Source: Rossellomorea aquimaris
GTDB taxonomy: Bacteria; Bacillota; Bacilli; Bacillales; Bacillaceae_B
Length of the DNA: 64,000 nucleotides
Reading direction: 5' to 3'
Assembly: GCF_000935355.1 (NCBI RefSeq)
Contig: NZ_JXZC01000007.1
Span: 1-64,000 of the forward strand
Position 1 is the stretch's first letter, and every line of letters starts with the position of its first letter. Below are positions 36,950 through 46,751 of this stretch, piece after piece. The position numbers and the translations under genes are program-made. The notes below the pieces were generated by a model. It was not told the DNA's origin, did not search any database, and worked only from the letters and a program-made list of their open reading frames with translations.

Positions 36950-38715
36950 GCTAATTCACTTCCCGCATCAGGATGATTCCCTATTCTTAACTGCTGTCTC
37001 GCAAAGTCACGGTATAAAGGATGGGACGTAAACAACTCCTCATGTGTACCAACTCCAGTCACCCTTCCTTTTTCTAAAAAGACGATCTGATCGGCATCCA
37101 CGATGGTGGATAAGCGATGGGCAATCACGAGGGTCGTCCGTCCCTTCATTAAGTTCTTAAGGGCTTCCTGCACGACAATTTCCGATTGACTGTCCAGGCT
37201 TGAAGTGGCTTCATCCAGCATGAGGATATCCGGGTCCCTCAATAGTGCTCTTGCAATGGCAAGTCGCTGCCGCTGTCCTCCTGAAAGCTTGATCCCTCTT
37301 TCTCCAACTTCTGTTTGATAACCGTTAGGGAGGTCCTTGATAAATTCATGGGCATAAGCCATTTTTGAAGCGGCTATCATCTTTTCCTCTGATATATCCA
37401 CATGGAGCCCGTAAGAGATATTGTCCCCGATCGTTCCCGAATAGATCGGACTATCCTGGGAGACGTAGCCAAGAAGTTCCCTCCATGATTTTAGCGAGTA
37501 TGAACTGATCGTCTCTTCCCCCAGTAAGATCTCTCCTTGCTGTGGCTTATAGAACTGCTCAATTAATGAAAACAGTGTCGTCTTCCCACTCCCACTCGGA
37601 CCAACGATGGCCGTCACTTTCCCTTTTTCGGCCGTTATCGTCACATCCTTTAACACTTTCTCCCCTTCTTCATACCCAAACGTCACCCCGTCAAGGACCA
37701 GGGCACGATCCGTTTGAGGGACGGACCTACCTTCCTCAAGTTTTTCTTCGTCTAAAGTGAGAATCGATAACACTTTCTCTGTTGCCCCAACTGTTTTCTG
37801 GAACTGAGTCACGAACACGATGATCTGGGTGATCGGCATGATAATCTGAAAGAGGTAGATGAAGAAAGCAACAAGTTCCCCGGCCGTCATGGCTCCAGAG
37901 GTCACTCGGATACCGCCGAATCCAATAATGAGTACAAGAACGATGATAATTAAAGATGAAACGACTGGAGACATTAACGCTTGAATGATCCCTTCCTTTA
38001 ATCCGAGGGCATAGAGCTTCTTGATACCTGTTTGTCCTTTTTGAAATTCAATCTCTTCCGCATTGGATGACTTCACGAGACGGATTTCCGAAAGGACTCT
38101 CGTTAATATAGCCGAAAAGCTTGCAGTCTCTGTCTGTAATCCCCTTGAGATGTCAGCCATCTTTTTGCCAATTGGGATAAGAAACAAAAGTGACAGTGGT
38201 ATGATTGAAAACATCACCAGTGTAAGGGGCCAATCTAAATAAAACAGTACGATGATGGCACCTATTACAGAAATGATCCCTGTAATAAAGCCAGTCAGGT
38301 GCTCGGTGATCAGGTTCTTGATCACTCCCGTATCACTGGTCATACGGCTGACAGAGTCACCCGTTTCATGTGAATCATAATAAGAAACGGGCAGAACCAG
38401 CAACTTTCTCCAAAGCTTTTCTCTCAAGGAGGCAATCACATGCTGCCCGACCCTCGCCAATATGTAAACAGACACTCCTCCTGCTATCGCTTGAACAAAA
38501 AAGGCAGCAATCATCCCGATGATGACCCCTTTACTTAGCGAATCTAAACTGAAGTCATCGATCAACTTACTTGTTAATAATGGTATAGCAAGGCCAGCAA
38601 TCGTTGTAAGCAGGCTCAAGAATATAGAAATGCCAAACAGGGTTTTCGGTGGATCGGTTTCCTTTATTAAAGTAATAAGCTGCTTCCACTTACCCATTTC
38701 ATATGTAGACTCCAT
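36946..38715 (-). CDS. bmrA: Multidrug ABC exporter BmrA-like
   Basis: 589 residues, the same length as B. subtilis BmrA (YvcC), with matching stretches such as ETGDSVSRMTSDT, GFITGIISVIG and GERGIKLSGGQRQRLAIARALLRDP. Six-helix membrane domain (~20-320), then an ATPase with Walker A GPSGSGKTT near 375 and Walker B ILMLDEATSSLD. Works as a homodimer. GAGGGAGAG precedes the ATG. First gene of a unit with the ATL gene. Confidence 0.9.
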   Translation of the reverse strand: MESTYEMGKWKQLITLIKETDPPKTLFGISIFLSLLTTIAGLAIPLLTSKLIDDFSLDSLSKGVIIGMIAAFFVQAIAGGVSVYILARVGQHVIASLREKLWRKLLVLPVSYYDSHETGDSVSRMTSDTGVIKNLITEHLTGFITGIISVIGAIIVLFYLDWPLTLVMFSIIPLSLLFLIPIGKKMADISRGLQTETASFSAILTRVLSEIRLVKSSNAEEIEFQKGQTGIKKLYALGLKEGIIQALMSPVVSSLIIIVLVLIIGFGGIRVTSGAMTAGELVAFFIYLFQIIMPITQIIVFVTQFQKTVGATEKVLSILTLDEEKLEEGRSVPQTDRALVLDGVTFGYEEGEKVLKDVTITAEKGKVTAIVGPSGSGKTTLFSLIEQFYKPQQGEILLGEETISSYSLKSWRELLGYVSQDSPIYSGTIGDNISYGLHVDISEEKMIAASKMAYAHEFIKDLPNGYQTEVGERGIKLSGGQRQRLAIARALLRDPDILMLDEATSSLDSQSEIVVQEALKNLMKGRTTLVIAHRLSTIVDADQIVFLEKGRVTGVGTHEELFTSHPLYRDFARQQLRIGNHPDAGSELA

Positions 38716-38866
38716 TGTTCTCTCCCTCTCAAATATATACTCTTTTCTATTGTAATATGAAGTTCAGTACTTAGGAAATAATCCCTTCATCAAGTCGGCT
38801 TCCTAGAAGATTAGCTCGAATTATATTACACTGGGTATGAACTAATAGAAGGACGTGATAGGTAAA

Positions 38867-39610
38867 ATGGATATTAAATTAATTGCCCTGGATATGGATG
38901 GAACACTGGTCAATCACGAAGGAGAAGTATCTCCTGAAAACGCACAAGCCATTCAGCGTGCAAAGGAGAGAGGTATTCATGTGGTGTTAAGTACCGGCCG
39001 CTCCCTTTTCACATGCAGGGACATTTCAGATGAGCTTGGCCGTTCATCTTATCTTGTGACCGTGAACGGCGGGGAAATTTACGATCATGAATACAATCTG
39101 GTAGATAGCATCCCACTTGATCTTGATCTTGTGAAACAGCTTTGGAAATTAAAAGAAGAGCATGATGTCTACTTCTGGTCTTCCACTTCCCAAGGACTTT
39201 TCAATACGAATAAGCCTTTTGATCAGGAGATCGATACCTATAATTGGCTGAAGTTTGGTTTCGATATTCAGGATGATGACGTCCGCAAAGTCATGATGGA
39301 CGAGCTGGTGAAAAATGAAGCACTTGAAATCACAAATTCTTCCCCGACGAATATTGAAATCAATCCTGCAGGGGTCAATAAGGCAGCGGCTTTGGTAAAG
39401 GTTTGCAAATGGCTGGACCTGTCCATGGAACAAGTCATGGCGGTCGGGGACAGTATGAATGATATAGCTATGATTCGTGAAGCCGGTTTCGGAGTTGCGA
39501 TGGGGAACGCTCAGGAAGCCGTGAAGGAAGCCGCTGACTGGGTCACTGGCATAAATACTGATCATGGTGTTGCCCAGGCAATTGATAGAATACTGTCAGA
39601 AATAGAATAA
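38867..39610 (+). CDS. Cof-type HAD-superfamily phosphatase
   Basis: 247 residues from the ATG at 38,867; an upstream in-frame GTG has poor spacing. HAD motif I DMDGTL (8-13), motif II LSTGR, C2 cap domain (~85-185), motif III K in NKAAALVKVC and motif IV GDSMNDIAMI. Dephosphorylates small sugar phosphates or cofactors in relatives; substrate unknown. Confidence 0.92.
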   Translation: MDIKLIALDMDGTLVNHEGEVSPENAQAIQRAKERGIHVVLSTGRSLFTCRDISDELGRSSYLVTVNGGEIYDHEYNLVDSIPLDLDLVKQLWKLKEEHDVYFWSSTSQGLFNTNKPFDQEIDTYNWLKFGFDIQDDDVRKVMMDELVKNEALEITNSSPTNIEINPAGVNKAAALVKVCKWLDLSMEQVMAVGDSMNDIAMIREAGFGVAMGNAQEAVKEAADWVTGINTDHGVAQAIDRILSEIE

Positions 39611-39622
39611 ATACTTCAATTA

Positions 39623-39653
39623 TAGTGCCTGATTCAATGTGAATCAGGCACTA
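39623..39653 (+). terminator. Terminator of the HAD gene
   Basis: AGTGCCTGATTCA / TGAATCAGGCACT with a three- to five-base loop; only a weak T tract follows. Confidence 0.65.
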
Positions 39654-39725
39654 AATCTGTCCAGAATGTCTATTCTTTTTATGTTACGTCCATACTGAGT
39701 AACAAAAACAAGGATTGTACTAAAT

Positions 39726-40238
39726 ATGTATTTAATACTGGTAGTGGTTGTTTATCTGATATTCGCAAAGCTTTTTGTTGATTGGAAGCACTGGAAGGAT
39801 TATTATCCAACGGTCCAATATTATATTATTTGTAATCTCACATATAACGTAATCTTTTATAACCACACACTTTGGGAATATAAAGCTGTTACTCTGGATT
39901 GGCTTAATCATACGTTTATTGACCTCGTCTTCACGTTTTTCATCATTCCAGTTGTCATCATGATTTTTCTGCGTTATTTTCCATATCGAAAAAGGAAGTG
40001 GCTGTATCTTACGTGCTGGATTGCCTATTTCACATTACTCGAATACCTTTTTCATAAAAAAGGACTTTTCCTTTATGAAAATGGCTGGAATCTGGGCTGG
40101 TCCGCTGTGTTTAATGTCATCATGTTTTCAATCTTAGGATTGCATCATAAAAAGCCATTACTCGCCATCATTATTTCCTTACCTATCATTGCAATTCTAT
40201 TATTCATTTTCCATCCATCTTTACAAGATCTAAAGTGA
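39726..40238 (+). CDS. CBO0543-family membrane protein
   Basis: 170 residues with about five hydrophobic helices; WKHWKDYYPTVQYYIICNLTYNVIFY and the FHKKGLFLYENGWNLGWS segment are the family-typical parts. Function unknown. Followed 10 bases later by a 31-residue single-helix protein. Confidence 0.75.
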   Translation: MYLILVVVVYLIFAKLFVDWKHWKDYYPTVQYYIICNLTYNVIFYNHTLWEYKAVTLDWLNHTFIDLVFTFFIIPVVIMIFLRYFPYRKRKWLYLTCWIAYFTLLEYLFHKKGLFLYENGWNLGWSAVFNVIMFSILGLHHKKPLLAIIISLPIIAILLFIFHPSLQDLK

Positions 40239-40248
40239 GGGTGTTATT

Positions 40249-40344
40249 ATGACTTCCTTTTCTACCCCTGTATTTATTGTCTTAGTTTTAGGAGTTTATT
40301 TAGCTATGGCAATATATATCACTTTTTTGAAGAGGAAAGAATAA
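40249..40344 (+). CDS. 31-residue single-helix membrane peptide
   Basis: MTSFSTPVFIVLVLGVYLAM then a helix end and a basic tail FLKRKE. GAGGGTG lies five bases before the ATG and a terminator follows directly, which supports a real gene. Probably co-transcribed with the CBO0543 gene. Function unknown. Confidence 0.6.
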   Translation: MTSFSTPVFIVLVLGVYLAMAIYITFLKRKE

Positions 40345-40346
40345 AA

Positions 40347-40375
40347 AAAGAAGCACCTCATAGGGTGCTTCTTTT
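40347..40375. terminator. Bidirectional terminator before clpE
   Basis: AAAAGAAGCACC / GGGTGCTTCTTTT, five-base loop, between convergent genes. Confidence 0.85.
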
Positions 40376-40376
40376 C

Positions 40377-42503
40377 TTATTTGACGATGATTTCGTCGTT
40401 TTCTAGTGAAATGACTACGTCCGTAACACCTTCTACATCAAGAAGTAAATCAGCGATTTTATCTTCCACTCTTTCCTGGATTACACGACGTAATGGGCGT
40501 GCACCGAATTCAGGATGATATCCCAGCTCAACGAGTTTACTCTTCGCATCTTCTTCGATGGTTACAGCAATCCCCTGCTCTTTAAGTTCAACCTGCAACT
40601 CGTCCAGCATCAGATCAAGGATTTGAAGAAGCTCTTCTTTTTCAAGAGATTCAAATTCAATGATGCTATCAAAACGGTTCAGGAACTCCGGCTTAAAGTA
40701 GGCACCGAGGGATTGAAGAATATTCGTTTCTTTAATGGCATCTGTACCCCCTGTATTAAAACCGACCACTGCTTCCTTCTTGTCCGTCATACCTGCGTTA
40801 CTTGTCATGATGATCACAGTCTCTTTAAAGCTGACCGTTCTTCCCTGACTATCCGTAAGGCGTCCGTCCTCAAGGATTTGCAGGAACATGTGCTGAACAT
40901 CCGGATGGGCTTTTTCGATTTCATCCAGGAGAATGATTGAGTAAGGGTTCCTTCTGACTTTTTCAGTTAATTGACCGGATTCCTCATGTCCTACATAGCC
41001 TGGAGGTGAACCAATCAGTTTGGAAACAGAGTGTTTTTCCATATACTCACTCATGTCTAATCGAAGCATCGAATCCTTAGATCCAAATAACTCTTCTGCC
41101 AGTGTTTTTGTCAATTCTGTTTTACCTACACCTGTTGGTCCTACAAAGAGGAAAGTACCGATTGGACGATGCTTCGCTTTCAATCCTGCACGGCTGCGGC
41201 GGATCGCTTTTGCTACTTTCTTCACTGCTTCTTCCTGTCCGATCACTTTACCCGCCAGGTTTTCTTCCAGTGCTTTCATTCGCTTCCGATCATCGCTTTG
41301 CAGCTTCCCGACAGGAATACCCGTTTTCGATTCAACGATCGTCTGGATAAGTTCTCTTTCTACAAGTGCTTTGGAGTCTGACCCATCTTCACCCATTTTG
41401 TTTTCCAATTCTGCTTCTTGATCGCGCAAGATGGCAGCTTGTTCATAGTTCTCTTCTTTTGTTGCCAGATCCTTCTTCTCTCTTACATCGTTCAATTTTT
41501 TTAGAAGGGCAGTCTTGTCTTTACCCTCTGACTGTAGATTTACTTTAGAACCTGCTTCATCCATTAAATCAATGGCCTTATCCGGTAAGAATCGATCCTG
41601 AATATATCGATGGGATAGTTTCACACAAGCCTCGATGGCCTCATCTGTAAATTCGACCCCATGATAGTCTTCATATTTATCTTTTAATCCTCTAAGGATC
41701 TCAATAGCTTCTTCAGGTGTCGGCTCGTTTACCATAACCGGCTGGAAACGACGCTCAAGTGCTGCGTCTTTTTCAATTTGGCGGTACTCCTTCAATGTGG
41801 TAGCCCCGACTACTTGCAATTCACCCCGGGCTAATGCAGGTTTTAAAATGTTCCCTGCGTCCATGGAACCTTCCGCGGAACCGGCACCAACTAATTGATG
41901 GATCTCATCAATAAATAACATCACGTTTTGGCGATTCTGAAGCTCACTGATGATGGCTTTTAAACGTTCTTCAAAAGAACCGCGAACGCCTGTACCTGCA
42001 GTTAATGAAGCCACATCCATCACATACACTTCTTTATTTAACAACTTGGAAGGAACATCACCTGCTACAATCTTAAGGGCCAACCCTTCAGCGATAGCCG
42101 TTTTACCCACGCCGGGCTCACCGATGAGTACCGGGTTATTCTTATTACGGCGATTTAAAATTTCAATGACGCGGTCCACTTCTTTATCCCGGCCGATAAC
42201 AGGATCAATCAATCCAGCTTTGGCTGCTCCTGTGACATTGCGTCCAAACTGATCGAGAACGCCATTTCCTCCATTTCCGCCTTGCTGTGGAGATGATTGC
42301 TGATTGTGGAAGCCATGGTTTGAGTTTCCACCCATGCTCATCCCTTTAAACAACTCATCAAGTGGAAATCCTCCATGTATTCCAGAAGGTGTTTGCTGCT
42401 TTTGAAAGCAAGCTGAACACATCTTCATACTTGACTTATGACCATTGACTTGCTTATACACTTCAACCGTTGCTTGATTGTGTTGACATACTTGACATTT
42501 CAT
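40377..42503 (-). CDS. clpE: ATP-dependent protease ATPase subunit ClpE
   Basis: 708 residues. Distinctive N-terminal zinc finger C3-x2-C6 ... C29-x2-C32, a Gln/Gly/Asn-rich linker, AAA domain 1 with GEPGVGKT, a UVR-like coiled middle ([20 protein letters not shown]), AAA domain 2 with [10 protein letters not shown] and a C-terminal D2-small domain. HSP100 unfoldase that feeds ClpP and helps degrade CtsR under heat stress. Its promoter carries two CtsR boxes. Confidence 0.96.
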   Translation of the reverse strand: MKCQVCQHNQATVEVYKQVNGHKSSMKMCSACFQKQQTPSGIHGGFPLDELFKGMSMGGNSNHGFHNQQSSPQQGGNGGNGVLDQFGRNVTGAAKAGLIDPVIGRDKEVDRVIEILNRRNKNNPVLIGEPGVGKTAIAEGLALKIVAGDVPSKLLNKEVYVMDVASLTAGTGVRGSFEERLKAIISELQNRQNVMLFIDEIHQLVGAGSAEGSMDAGNILKPALARGELQVVGATTLKEYRQIEKDAALERRFQPVMVNEPTPEEAIEILRGLKDKYEDYHGVEFTDEAIEACVKLSHRYIQDRFLPDKAIDLMDEAGSKVNLQSEGKDKTALLKKLNDVREKKDLATKEENYEQAAILRDQEAELENKMGEDGSDSKALVERELIQTIVESKTGIPVGKLQSDDRKRMKALEENLAGKVIGQEEAVKKVAKAIRRSRAGLKAKHRPIGTFLFVGPTGVGKTELTKTLAEELFGSKDSMLRLDMSEYMEKHSVSKLIGSPPGYVGHEESGQLTEKVRRNPYSIILLDEIEKAHPDVQHMFLQILEDGRLTDSQGRTVSFKETVIIMTSNAGMTDKKEAVVGFNTGGTDAIKETNILQSLGAYFKPEFLNRFDSIIEFESLEKEELLQILDLMLDELQVELKEQGIAVTIEEDAKSKLVELGYHPEFGARPLRRVIQERVEDKIADLLLDVEGVTDVVISLENDEIIVK

Positions 42504-42602
42504 TAAACATTACCTCCTGTAGTAGTGTTTATATTAATAATTTTGTAGATTGTATGATGAATAAGGTCAGTGTGTTTAGTATTCTTTTAAAATATATTTG
42601 AC

Positions 42603-42658
42603 TTTGACTTTCTTTGACCTTATAACGATAGTATACTTTGACCTTTTTTGACTTTCAA
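42603..42658 (-). promoter_or_regulatory. clpE sigma-A promoter with two CtsR operators
   Basis: Minus strand TTGAAA (42,653-42,658), 17-base spacer, TATACT (42,630-42,635). CtsR heptad repeats (AGTCAAA-N3-GGTCAAA and its variant) lie at 42,637-42,653, inside the spacer and -35, and at 42,603-42,619, just downstream of the -10. An extra half-site is at 42,597. Both boxes would block polymerase. Confidence 0.88.
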
Positions 42659-42790
42659 GATTTTTGCTTATGGGAATTTTTTCATTTTCAAATCCGATTT
42701 GCCTGTTGATTGAAGAGTATAGTAGGTGTAACGAAGTGAATCAAGTGATTGATTTGGAGGATGGAAAGTGGTTTGGACTCCATATATATA

Positions 42791-42823
42791 AAATGAGGCT
42801 GAGACAATTTTGCCCCAGCCTCA
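42791..42823 (-). terminator. katE terminator
   Basis: TGAGGCTG / CAGCCTCA stem with T-rich sequence on the minus-strand side. The stretch 42,660-42,790 holds no credible gene. Confidence 0.75.
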
Positions 42824-42859
42824 CTTCTCAAATTAAGTCATCAGTCTTCCTGTTAAATC

Positions 42860-44911
42860 TTATACTAATTCTCGATCCCAATGACGATGTTCTGCGATGG
42901 CTGCTGTGAATTCTTTTGCAAATGACTTCATGTCTTCCCCGGTTACCACACCAGAGCCGCTGACACCCGCTTCTTCCAACCAGTGTATCCCTTCATGGGT
43001 TGCACCGATCGGTTTGAAATGAGAATACGCTTCTTTGACAAAATAGGCTGTATCTTGAGAGAACTTTTTATCTACATTCTCCCCGCCTACTACGTAAAGG
43101 CTATCAAATAACACGGATTCCCCTGTCAAGAAGGTATGGTCCACTTCAAGCTCCGTACCGTCATCCCCTTTTCTCATCCCCAGCTTGTCACTGATGATTT
43201 CAGGCTGGATGCCATCTTTTTTAAGAGCGGACAGAACCATTTTCACTTCGTCCCCTTTAAAGCCGCTTCCTACGATGACTCCAACTTTACGGGTAGCAGG
43301 TTTCTTAATCGTATTTTCCTGGCTTAAAGCTGGAGAAGATTTGGTTACCTTTGAACCTTCTCCGCTTGGAACTTTCGCGCTTATCGCTTCTGCAAAGCCT
43401 TTTGCCAGATCCAGACTTACATTGGCAAACATATCGACTACCTGTTGCTGAACCGATTTGCTCTTCACTTTTCCAAGCTCGAAACTGAAGGCTTGAATGA
43501 TATGCTCTTTCTCAGGCTCACTCATGCTATTCCAGAAGAGAGTAGCCTGTGAGAAGTGATCTTTGAAGCTTTCACTTCTTGCCCGTACTTTACGCCCTTC
43601 CATCTTCTCCTGGTAATGAGTGTAGCCACCTTCTTCCTGACTCGCAGGGGCTGGAGTATTTTTAGCCAGTGAGTTGTTATGGTAGCTCACCCGGCCCTTG
43701 TTAATCGTATGACGGCCATAACCATCACGTTGATTATTGTGGAATGGGCATACCGGTCGGTTAATAGGAAGCTCATGGAAGTTAGGTCCACCGAGGCGGA
43801 TCAATTGTGTATCAGTATAGGAGAATAAGCGTCCTTGTAATAGCGGATCATTTGAGAAATCGATCCCGGGAACAACGGAACCAGGATGGAAAGCCGCTTG
43901 CTCCGTTTCAGCAAACACATTGTCCACATTGCGATTAAGGGTCATTTTCCCGACGATTTTCACCGGAACTTCTTCTTCTGGCCATAGCTTGGTAGGATCA
44001 AGAACATCAAAGTCAAAGTTAAACTCATCTTCTTCCTTAATGAGCTGAACTCCCAGCTCGTACTCTGGATAATCGCCATTTTCAATGGATTCATACAAAT
44101 CACGGCGGTGGAAATCCGGGTCTTTCCCGTTGATCTTCTGAGCCTCATCCCAAACGAGAGAGTGAGTCCCCAATACAGGCTTCCAGTGGAACTTCACAAA
44201 ATGTGCCTTCCCTTCCGCGTTCACAAGGCGGAAGGTATGGACCCCGAATCCTTCCATCATACGCAGACTGCGTGGAATCGCCCGATCGGACATGGCCCAC
44301 ATGACCATATGAGCGGACTCCTGGTTATTCGCTACAAAATCCCAGAACGTATCGTGGGCAGAAGCTGCCTGAGGCATTTCATTATGTGGTTCCGGTTTGA
44401 GTGCATGAACTAGATCCGGAAATTTAATCGCATCTTGAATGAAAAACACAGGAATATTGTTTCCGACCAGGTCATAATTGCCTTCTTCCGTATAAAATTT
44501 GGTAGCAAATCCACGTGCATCACGCACTGTTTCTGCGGAACCCTTGGATCCGGCTACAGTTGAAAAACGTACAAAGACAGGGGTTTTCGTTGAAGTGTCC
44601 TGAAGAAATTTAGCCCGGGTGTATTCTTTCATAGAATCATAGAGTTCGAACTCTCCGTGGGCAGCAAAGCCTCGTGCATGGACAATCCGTTCAGGTATGC
44701 GCTCATGGTCGAAGTGAGTCATCTTCTCACGGAAATGGAAATCCTCCATTAATGTTGGCCCCCGTTCACCTGCCTTCAAAGAAAACTCATCTTCTGAAAC
44801 CTTCAATCCTTGATTGGTTGTGAGATGCTTTCCTTCATCCTCCACGCGATACTGTTCAAGCTGTTCATCCTTGCTCTTCTCATTCACTTTCGTACGGCGA
44901 TCGTCTCCCAT
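42860..44911 (-). CDS. katE: Large-subunit (clade 2) catalase KatE
   Basis: 683 residues, the long catalase class. Distal histidine region [36 protein letters not shown], proximal heme ligand Tyr in [14 protein letters not shown], and a C-terminal flavodoxin/DJ-1-like domain (~525-683) found only in clade 2. Decomposes hydrogen peroxide. A sigma-B promoter upstream fits katE of B. subtilis, a general stress gene. Confidence 0.94.
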   Translation of the reverse strand: MGDDRRTKVNEKSKDEQLEQYRVEDEGKHLTTNQGLKVSEDEFSLKAGERGPTLMEDFHFREKMTHFDHERIPERIVHARGFAAHGEFELYDSMKEYTRAKFLQDTSTKTPVFVRFSTVAGSKGSAETVRDARGFATKFYTEEGNYDLVGNNIPVFFIQDAIKFPDLVHALKPEPHNEMPQAASAHDTFWDFVANNQESAHMVMWAMSDRAIPRSLRMMEGFGVHTFRLVNAEGKAHFVKFHWKPVLGTHSLVWDEAQKINGKDPDFHRRDLYESIENGDYPEYELGVQLIKEEDEFNFDFDVLDPTKLWPEEEVPVKIVGKMTLNRNVDNVFAETEQAAFHPGSVVPGIDFSNDPLLQGRLFSYTDTQLIRLGGPNFHELPINRPVCPFHNNQRDGYGRHTINKGRVSYHNNSLAKNTPAPASQEEGGYTHYQEKMEGRKVRARSESFKDHFSQATLFWNSMSEPEKEHIIQAFSFELGKVKSKSVQQQVVDMFANVSLDLAKGFAEAISAKVPSGEGSKVTKSSPALSQENTIKKPATRKVGVIVGSGFKGDEVKMVLSALKKDGIQPEIISDKLGMRKGDDGTELEVDHTFLTGESVLFDSLYVVGGENVDKKFSQDTAYFVKEAYSHFKPIGATHEGIHWLEEAGVSGSGVVTGEDMKSFAKEFTAAIAEHRHWDRELV

Positions 44912-44970
44912 TCTTTCATCCCTCTCAACGGTTATTAATGTTTACTATGTAAAACATTTCTGTTTCTTTA

Positions 44971-44995
44971 GTACCCTTGGACCCCTTCTTTAAAC
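44971..44995 (-). promoter_or_regulatory. Sigma-B promoter of katE
   Basis: Minus strand GTTTAA (44,990-44,995), 13-base spacer, GGGTAC (44,971-44,976); the consensus is GTTTAA-N12-15-GGGTAT. Start of transcription would be ~50 bases before the ATG. Confidence 0.78.
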
Positions 44996-45053
44996 ATTTA
45001 TTGGGCAGTTGAAACGGGCAATTTTTAAAAATTTTCCAATAACACTTTACTAA

Positions 45054-45108
45054 CGTAACATTGTTCTGTTAAACTGTAATCAAAGTAACGTAACAATGTT
45101 TTGTTACG
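45054..45108. promoter_or_regulatory. Tandem dyad operators upstream of yhbD
   Basis: TAACA-N6-TGTTA occurs twice, in CGTAACATTGTTCTGTTAAA (45,054-45,073) and in the better dyad CGTAACA-N6-TGTTACG (45,089-45,108), centres 35 bases apart. The first lies in the 18-base spacer of a possible promoter TTTACT/TAAACT (45,046-45,075), as MerR-type operators do. Likely autoregulation by YhbD. Confidence 0.6.
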
Positions 45109-45126
45109 AGAAGAGGTGACCCCTCA

Positions 45127-45762
45127 ATGGAACAAGACCTTATTTCTAAGAAGGAAGTATTGGAGCTCACCGGCATATCCTATGGACAGCTTTACCGGTG
45201 GAAACGAAAGAATATCATACCTGAAAGCTGGTTTATCAAAAAATCCAGCTACACCGGTCAGGAAACGTTCTTTCCAAGGGAAAAGATGCTTACACGCATC
45301 GATACGATCAAAGAGATGAAGGATGGCTACTCCTTGGATGAGCTTTCGGAATTCTTTTCCCCCAATCCCACTAAGATTGAAATCAGTGAAGAAGAATTAC
45401 GCTCACACAACCTTCTTTCGGAACACACGATAGAACTCTGTACATCGCTATTAGGGGTGAAAAACGCATATGAATTCCCGGACATTCTAAATATGATGAT
45501 TACAGAGAAGGCACAAAGGTTACAGGTTCCAAAAGAACAACAGCAAACCTTATTCCTCTTTCTTCATGAGAAGTTCACTCCACTTAAAGAATCTACCCTC
45601 GAACTTATCGGTATCCGAAAAGGAGAGGCATATATATGGATGCTACTGCCCCTCCCTTCAGACTTTCTGGTGGACCATTTGGCTCAGGTCGTGTTGAGAT
45701 TCGATTTACAGCAAATGATGGAAGAATTGAAAATGACGTTAACGAATACGAATGGGATCTAA
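45127..45762 (+). CDS. yhbD: YhbD, DUF4004 MerR-like regulator
   Basis: 211 residues. N-terminal winged-helix MerR-like segment (ISKKEVLELTGISYGQLYRWKRK, ~6-28) and wing with FFPREKMLTRI, followed by an unusual C-terminal domain of about 140 residues with no ligand cysteines. Translation probably starts at ATG 45,127 after AGAGGTGACCCCTCA. Pairs with the bactofilin-like gene 25 bases on, as yhbD-yhbE do in B. subtilis. Confidence 0.87.
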   Translation: MEQDLISKKEVLELTGISYGQLYRWKRKNIIPESWFIKKSSYTGQETFFPREKMLTRIDTIKEMKDGYSLDELSEFFSPNPTKIEISEEELRSHNLLSEHTIELCTSLLGVKNAYEFPDILNMMITEKAQRLQVPKEQQQTLFLFLHEKFTPLKESTLELIGIRKGEAYIWMLLPLPSDFLVDHLAQVVLRFDLQQMMEELKMTLTNTNGI

Positions 45763-45787
45763 CGTCCCTGAACTGGAGGAGAAATGC

Positions 45788-46579
45788 ATGAATACAGTGG
45801 AAAAGAAAGAACTGCATGACTTGAAGATCAGTGGATCCGGTACGTCCGGCGGTGGAAGATTTGATGCAGTTAAGATCAGTGGAAGTGGAAAAATCGCCGG
45901 CGACATCGACTGCCGTGAGCTTAAAATTTCGGGTTCCGGTACGATTACAGGTGATGTAAAAGCTGGATACATTAAAACGAGCGGTTCTTCCACCATTAAA
46001 GGTGATACAAAAGCAGAAACGATTACAACAAGTGGAAGCTCCAAATATGAAGGCTCGGTGATGGCTGCTGAAATGAACACAAGTGGTTCAAGCAAAGTAT
46101 TGAAAGACCTTATCTTTAAGACATTTAAGGTGAGCGGTTCATGTAAGGTCGGAGGAAAGATCCAAGGGGGATCGATTAAAGCAAGCGGCTCTTTAAGAGT
46201 AGAAAAGGATTGTGAAGTCGAAGCCTTCTCATCTTCCGGCTCGGTCCATATCGAGGGGCTGCTCAACGCTGACCGGATTCAAATCGAAATCAATCATGAA
46301 TCCTCGATTAAAGAAATCGGTGGCGAAACGATTGCGGTGACTCATCATAATTCCAACGGACTGATTAAACAGATGGTGAACTTCCTTCTCCAAAAGGAGG
46401 ATTACTTATATTCAGAACTGATCGAAGGTGACGAGGTGTTTCTTGAGAACACGAAGGCGAAACTGGTCCGTGGTAAGAATGTTGTGGTCGGTGAGAATTG
46501 TGACATTGATACGGTTGAATATTCAGGCAGCCTGGATATGAAGCAAAATAGTCGAATCAGGGAAAAAGTGAAGATTTAA
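45788..46579 (+). CDS. yhbE: YhbE-type polymer-forming (bactofilin-like) protein
   Basis: 263 residues from the ATG at 45,788 (GGAGGAG six bases upstream). At least eight beta-helix repeats of the form (I/V)SGSGKIxGDI / TSGSSKxxGD between ~12 and 160, the bactofilin fold, then a less repetitive part with a second short beta-helix at the end. Self-assembling and likely cytoplasmic or membrane-associated. Envelope-stress role is inferred from the yhbD pairing. Confidence 0.85.
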   Translation: MNTVEKKELHDLKISGSGTSGGGRFDAVKISGSGKIAGDIDCRELKISGSGTITGDVKAGYIKTSGSSTIKGDTKAETITTSGSSKYEGSVMAAEMNTSGSSKVLKDLIFKTFKVSGSCKVGGKIQGGSIKASGSLRVEKDCEVEAFSSSGSVHIEGLLNADRIQIEINHESSIKEIGGETIAVTHHNSNGLIKQMVNFLLQKEDYLYSELIEGDEVFLENTKAKLVRGKNVVVGENCDIDTVEYSGSLDMKQNSRIREKVKI

Positions 46580-46597
46580 ATGATCGTTTAACTGAGC

Positions 46598-46629
46598 ACA
46601 GGGATGGGTTTAATCATCTCTGTTTTTTT
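46598..46629 (+). terminator. yhbE terminator
   Basis: ACAGGGATG / CATCTCTGT stem with one G-U pair, then seven T. Confidence 0.8.
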
Positions 46630-46751
46630 ATGTGAATCCCCGTCTTTACAATTCATTAACATGCATGATCGAAATTTCATATTTTTATTCTGAATGTTCT
46701 GCTATATTAATAGGTATATAGTACAATCCTACTTGATAGCTGGAGGTCATT

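Noticed and set aside
37718..37732. Third copy of the GAGGGACGGACC terminator core
   Set aside because: Lies inside the bmrA coding sequence with no second arm, so probably coincidence.
42664..42909. Plus-strand frame between clpE and katE
   Set aside because: No ribosome site, overlaps the katE terminator and 3' end, no protein-like pattern.
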